A stretch of 8,780 bases of DNA from Candidatus Bathyarchaeota archaeon. Its GTDB lineage: Archaea > Thermoproteota > Bathyarchaeia > TCS64. The notes below the pieces were generated by a model. The model saw nothing but the letters and a program-made list of their open reading frames with translations, had not been told where the DNA came from and searched no databases. Below are positions 6,309 through 8,780 of the stretch, one piece after another. The DNA is taken from contig VGJH01000037.1 in assembly GCA_016867505.1 (NCBI GenBank), forward strand, positions 1 to 8,780, given 5' to 3'. Numbering within the stretch: the first letter of the stretch is position 1; every line of letters begins with the position of its first letter. The translations under genes were made by a program, and so were the position numbers.

Positions 6309-7846
6309 TACTTTTCGCCTATTTTCCGTTTTGTCATACTGCTGTAAACATTTACTCCTTTGAGGTAAGCGTCAACGCTGGCTTTTACTATGTCTTCACT
6401 AACTCCTCTTGAGGTGACAAGTTTTTCACCTTGTTTGAGACGCACTTCCACGTTTACTACTGCGTCTGTTCCACCTGTGATTGCTTCTACATGATATACA
6501 TCTAAGTTGACTCTCTGTTCAGGTAGTATGGCTTTGTTGATAGCGTTTATAGTCGCATCAACTGGGCCATTACCTGTTTCAGCTTCAACAATTATTGCAC
6601 CATTCCGACGTAACTTAACTGAGGCAGTTGGTGTTATTTTATTTCCTGTAGTTACTATAAACTCCTCAAGGATTAAGGGGTTAATCATTTTAGTACCAGT
6701 GACTTCCTCAGCAAGACTATATAGATCTGTATCACTGATTGGTTTACCTTCATCCCCTAAATTCTTTACCTTCTGGTAAATTTTATCAAATTGATCTGGA
6801 GTTGGAATGAAACCCATTTCAGTTAAAGATTTGCTTAATCCCGCTGATCCAGTGTGTTTACCTGTAGCTATTCTTCTGACAGCACCAACAACTGAAGGAT
6901 CTATTGATTCGTAAGTAGCAGGATCTCTCAAAATTGCATGAGTATGAATACCTGACTCATGAGCAAATGCGTTTGCTCCAACTATCGCTTTATTCGCTTG
7001 AACTAACATTCCTGTAGTCCTTGATACAATTTGTGAAGTCTCTTGAAGAAGAGTCAGGTTAACTCCCGATTCAATTCCATACAGAAGTTTTAATGCAACA
7101 GCCATCTCTTCAAGGCTTGCGTTTCCAGCTCTTTCTCCAAGCCCATTTATGGTACCATGGAAATGAGTGGCACCTGCAGCAATTGCAGCGAGTGAATTCG
7201 CTACTGCTAAGCCAAAGTCATTGTGGCAGTGAACCCCCAGGATTAACTCGGGGAAAGTCTTATGGATCTCACCATAAAAATCGTAAGCCTTTTCTGGTGT
7301 AAGAGTGCCAACCGTGTCACATGGTGTAATTCGATCAACTTTAGCATCTATGGCTCGTTGAATTACTTTTTTAAGATAATCCATATCTGTTCTTGAACCA
7401 TCTTCAAGGCATATTTCAACGATTATTCCATGATCTTTTGCATAGCTAATTACAGAAGTTGTTATATCTAAAACGTCTTCTCTAGTTTTGTCAAGCTTCT
7501 TCTTAATATGCAAATCTGATGTTGGGATAATAATATTAACTGAATCGACGCCTGCCTCAATAGCTGCATCGATGTCTCTTTTAACACTCCTTGTTGCACT
7601 ACAGATTTCTGCATTAAGTCCTTCTGAGGCAATTAGTTTAACAGCTTCTTTTTCACCATTACTGACAGCTGCGAAACCAGCCTCGATAACTTTAACACCT
7701 AGCTTGTCAAGTGATTTGGCTATTGTAAGCTTCTTTACTGCAGTGAGAGATACTCCAGGAGTTTGCTCCCCATCACGGAGAGTTGTATCAAAAAAGGTTA
7801 CTTTTTCGGGCTTGTTACTGAATAAAGCGATACCCCATTTTTTCAC
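6308..7846 (-). CDS. leuA: 2-isopropylmalate synthase
   Basis: Condenses acetyl-CoA with 2-oxoisovalerate to 2-isopropylmalate, the committed step of leucine synthesis. Seen: 512 residues. A TIM-barrel catalytic domain carries FFDTTLRDGEQ (18-28), with the metal-binding Asp20, and HCHNDFG (206-212), with the metal-binding histidines. GLGERAGN (235-242) and FAHESGIHTHA (294-304) follow. From about 395 there is a C-terminal domain of the LeuA allosteric/dimer type, with GNGPVD (425-430) and GGTDA (458-462), which in relatives binds leucine for feedback inhibition. The only workable start is GTG 7846. Tandem in-frame stops lie upstream and the DTTLRDGE motif begins about 20 residues in. No strong SD is visible, and the predicted leader is only about 8 bases, so near-leaderless initiation is plausible. 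Citramalate synthase and homocitrate synthase are close relatives. Complete leuCDB downstream favours LeuA, but dual use in isoleucine synthesis cannot be excluded. Confidence 0.88.
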   Translation of the reverse strand: MKKWGIALFSNKPEKVTFFDTTLRDGEQTPGVSLTAVKKLTIAKSLDKLGVKVIEAGFAAVSNGEKEAVKLIASEGLNAEICSATRSVKRDIDAAIEAGVDSVNIIIPTSDLHIKKKLDKTREDVLDITTSVISYAKDHGIIVEICLEDGSRTDMDYLKKVIQRAIDAKVDRITPCDTVGTLTPEKAYDFYGEIHKTFPELILGVHCHNDFGLAVANSLAAIAAGATHFHGTINGLGERAGNASLEEMAVALKLLYGIESGVNLTLLQETSQIVSRTTGMLVQANKAIVGANAFAHESGIHTHAILRDPATYESIDPSVVGAVRRIATGKHTGSAGLSKSLTEMGFIPTPDQFDKIYQKVKNLGDEGKPISDTDLYSLAEEVTGTKMINPLILEEFIVTTGNKITPTASVKLRRNGAIIVEAETGNGPVDATINAINKAILPEQRVNLDVYHVEAITGGTDAVVNVEVRLKQGEKLVTSRGVSEDIVKASVDAYLKGVNVYSSMTKRKIGEK

Positions 7847-7860
7847 ACTCGTGTACCGTA

Positions 7861-7876
7861 TAGACTACTATGTCTA
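7861..7876. promoter_or_regulatory. Inverted repeat TAGAC-N6-GTCTA, possible leu operator
   Basis: Perfect 5-base arms, TAGAC (7861-7865) and GTCTA (7872-7876), separated by 6 bases. They sit directly between the predicted TATA element and the predicted transcription start of leuA. In archaea, a repressor bound here would block polymerase recruitment. The arms are short, so chance occurrence is a real possibility. The regulator is unknown; Lrp/AsnC-type proteins are common candidates for amino-acid operons. Confidence 0.3.
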
Positions 7877-7885
7877 AATTTAAAG
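7876..7885 (-). promoter_or_regulatory. TATA-like promoter element of the leu operon
   Basis: The minus strand reads CTTTAAATTT, an archaeal TATA-like element. It lies about 34 bases from its centre to the leuA GTG. A start site about 26 bases downstream would fall near 7854, giving a very short leader. Motif and spacing evidence only. Confidence 0.4.
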
Positions 7886-7891
7886 CTAACG

Positions 7892-7914
7892 AAAAATAAT
7901 CAAGTGGATAAAAA
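7892..7914 (-). terminator. Possible oligo-T terminator after the acetyl-CoA synthetase gene
   Basis: On the minus strand, two T5 tracts (complement of 7910-7914 and 7892-7896) occur 27 to 50 bases after the acetyl-CoA synthetase stop, in a strongly AT-rich stretch. They could end that transcript before the leu promoter. This is weak evidence because the background is AT-rich. Confidence 0.25.
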
Positions 7915-7941
7915 TATTTTAACATTTTTAAAATAAATTGA

Positions 7942-8780
7942 TTAAATGTTTAGAGGTCTAGTTGATAATGCATTTATTATGTAATCAACTGCTGATTTGT
8001 CTTCTAAAGTAGTGACATCTCCAACTGTCTCACCTTCAACTAATGCCTTCACTATTCTACGCATAATTTTTCCACTTCTTGTTTTAGGTAATCCTTGAAC
8101 AAAATAGATGTTACTAAATGTAGCTACTGGTCCTATAATATTTCGTACATGTCTCTTTAATTCATCTGCAAGTTGTTTACTGGGGTTATGCCCATTTTTT
8201 AAAACAACAAATCCAACTGGCACCTCGCCTTTGATTTCATCAGATTTTCCAACAACTGAAGATTCAGCAACTGATGGATGGCTTAATAGAGTGTCTTCAA
8301 GTTCTATTGTTCCTAAACGATGACCCGCTACCTTCAGAACATCATCTGATCTTCCTAATAACCAGTAATAGCCATCAGAGTCTTGAATAGCATAATCTCC
8401 TGTATAGAAAAGTGGTTGACCTGCTTTTGGATATTTACTCCAGTAATAATTCTGGTATCTCTCTTCATCTTTAAATAATGTCATTAACATACCTGGCCAG
8501 GGTTTCCTTATTGTTAGGTAGCCTTTTACTCCTTGAGGTACAGGTCTCCCATCTTCATCTACAATCACTGGGTCTACACCTGGTAATGGGTAAGTTGCTG
8601 AACCAGGTTTCATTGGTGCTAATTCTATTCCTGGTGCAGGTGATAACATAAAACCGCCTGTCTCAGTTTGCCACCAAGTGTCTGAAATGGGGCAACGTTC
8701 TTTCCCTATAACCTTATAATACCACTTCCATACTTCCGGATTAATTGGCTCACCAACTGATCCAAGGATTTTCAAGGTAT
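7942..8780 (-). CDS. acs: Acetyl-CoA synthetase (AMP-forming), C-terminal part; N-terminus off the right edge
   Basis: Activates acetate with ATP to acetyl-AMP and then forms acetyl-CoA, AMP and PPi. Seen: 279 codons to the stop. They begin inside the family's LKILGSVGEPINPEVW segment, so roughly the first half of a protein of about 650 residues is missing. DTWWQTETGG is the ATP/acetate-binding A5 region, where the tryptophan limits the acyl pocket to short acids. FYTGDYAIQDSDGYYWLLGRSDD holds the ribose-binding aspartate and the hinge. VAGHRLGTIELED follows. PKTRSGKIMRR near the C-terminus contains the catalytic lysine that protein acetyltransferases inactivate in bacterial and some archaeal relatives. 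The TTG at 8775 is an internal codon and not the start. Propionyl-CoA synthetase is a possible alternative. Acetyl-CoA is the LeuA co-substrate, but a separate promoter appears to lie between the genes. Confidence 0.92.
   Translation of the reverse strand, partial: TLKILGSVGEPINPEVWKWYYKVIGKERCPISDTWWQTETGGFMLSPAPGIELAPMKPGSATYPLPGVDPVIVDEDGRPVPQGVKGYLTIRKPWPGMLMTLFKDEERYQNYYWSKYPKAGQPLFYTGDYAIQDSDGYYWLLGRSDDVLKVAGHRLGTIELEDTLLSHPSVAESSVVGKSDEIKGEVPVGFVVLKNGHNPSKQLADELKRHVRNIIGPVATFSNIYFVQGLPKTRSGKIMRRIVKALVEGETVGDVTTLEDKSAVDYIINALSTRPLNI

Noticed and set aside
7815..7925. A 36-codon minus-strand ORF across the leuA promoter with several leucines, resembling a leu leader peptide.
   Set aside because: It has no SD, begins upstream of the predicted TATA element and so would not be on the leu transcript, overlaps leuA out of frame, and leucine codons are common in AT-rich DNA. 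No attenuator hairpin is visible.
1..8780. CRISPR arrays, insertion sequences, tRNA or rRNA genes, att sites.
   Set aside because: No regularly spaced repeats, transposase motifs, terminal inverted repeats or tRNA-like TTCGANNC contexts in a cloverleaf arrangement were found by eye. Nearly all bases are covered by confident coding genes.

Overview
The window reads as AT-rich archaeal chromosome. Genes are tightly packed with intergenic gaps of 2 to 95 bases. Ribosome binding sites match the archaeal anti-SD (GGTGAT before leuB, AGGAGGT before the ATP-grasp gene). There are TATA-like boxes instead of bacterial -35/-10 pairs, and U-tract style 3' ends. The leucine enzymes look most like archaeal members of their families. 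A mesophilic or moderately thermophilic TACK or Asgard-type archaeon is my guess, but the lineage cannot be fixed from this sequence alone. I see no tRNA, rRNA, insertion sequence, CRISPR array or prophage signature, and no gene-free stretch longer than 300 bases.

Left part (1-3541): an accessory-looking biosynthetic neighbourhood. A fold-type II PLP enzyme of the threonine synthase/cysteine synthase group runs leftward and is cut by the window edge. Divergent from it, across a 73-base promoter region, three genes run rightward. The first is a 452-residue PP-loop ATP pyrophosphatase with a Cys4 zinc motif (QueC-like core, possibly MurL-related). The second is a D-Ala-D-Ala-ligase-like ATP-grasp ligase, whose true start appears to be a non-canonical ACG about 180 bases upstream of the first conventional start codon. 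The third is a GNAT acetyltransferase. Together these four enzyme types suggest synthesis and ligation of an unusual amino acid or small peptide. The product is unknown, and this is the best candidate here for an undescribed system.

Middle and right part (3554-7846, minus strand): a compact leucine operon in the order leuA-leuC-leuD-leuB. It has two TAATG stop/start overlaps and one 2-base gap. It encodes all steps from 2-oxoisovalerate plus acetyl-CoA to 2-oxoisocaproate except the final transamination. A TATA-like box and a small inverted repeat lie just upstream of leuA, and a T7 tract follows leuB. The operon converges on the acetyltransferase gene with only 12 bases between stop codons.

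Right edge (7942-8780, minus strand): the C-terminal half of an AMP-forming acetyl-CoA synthetase, upstream of leuA on the same strand. Its product, acetyl-CoA, is the co-substrate of LeuA. A separate promoter seems to lie between the two, so this link is metabolic logic and not proven co-transcription.
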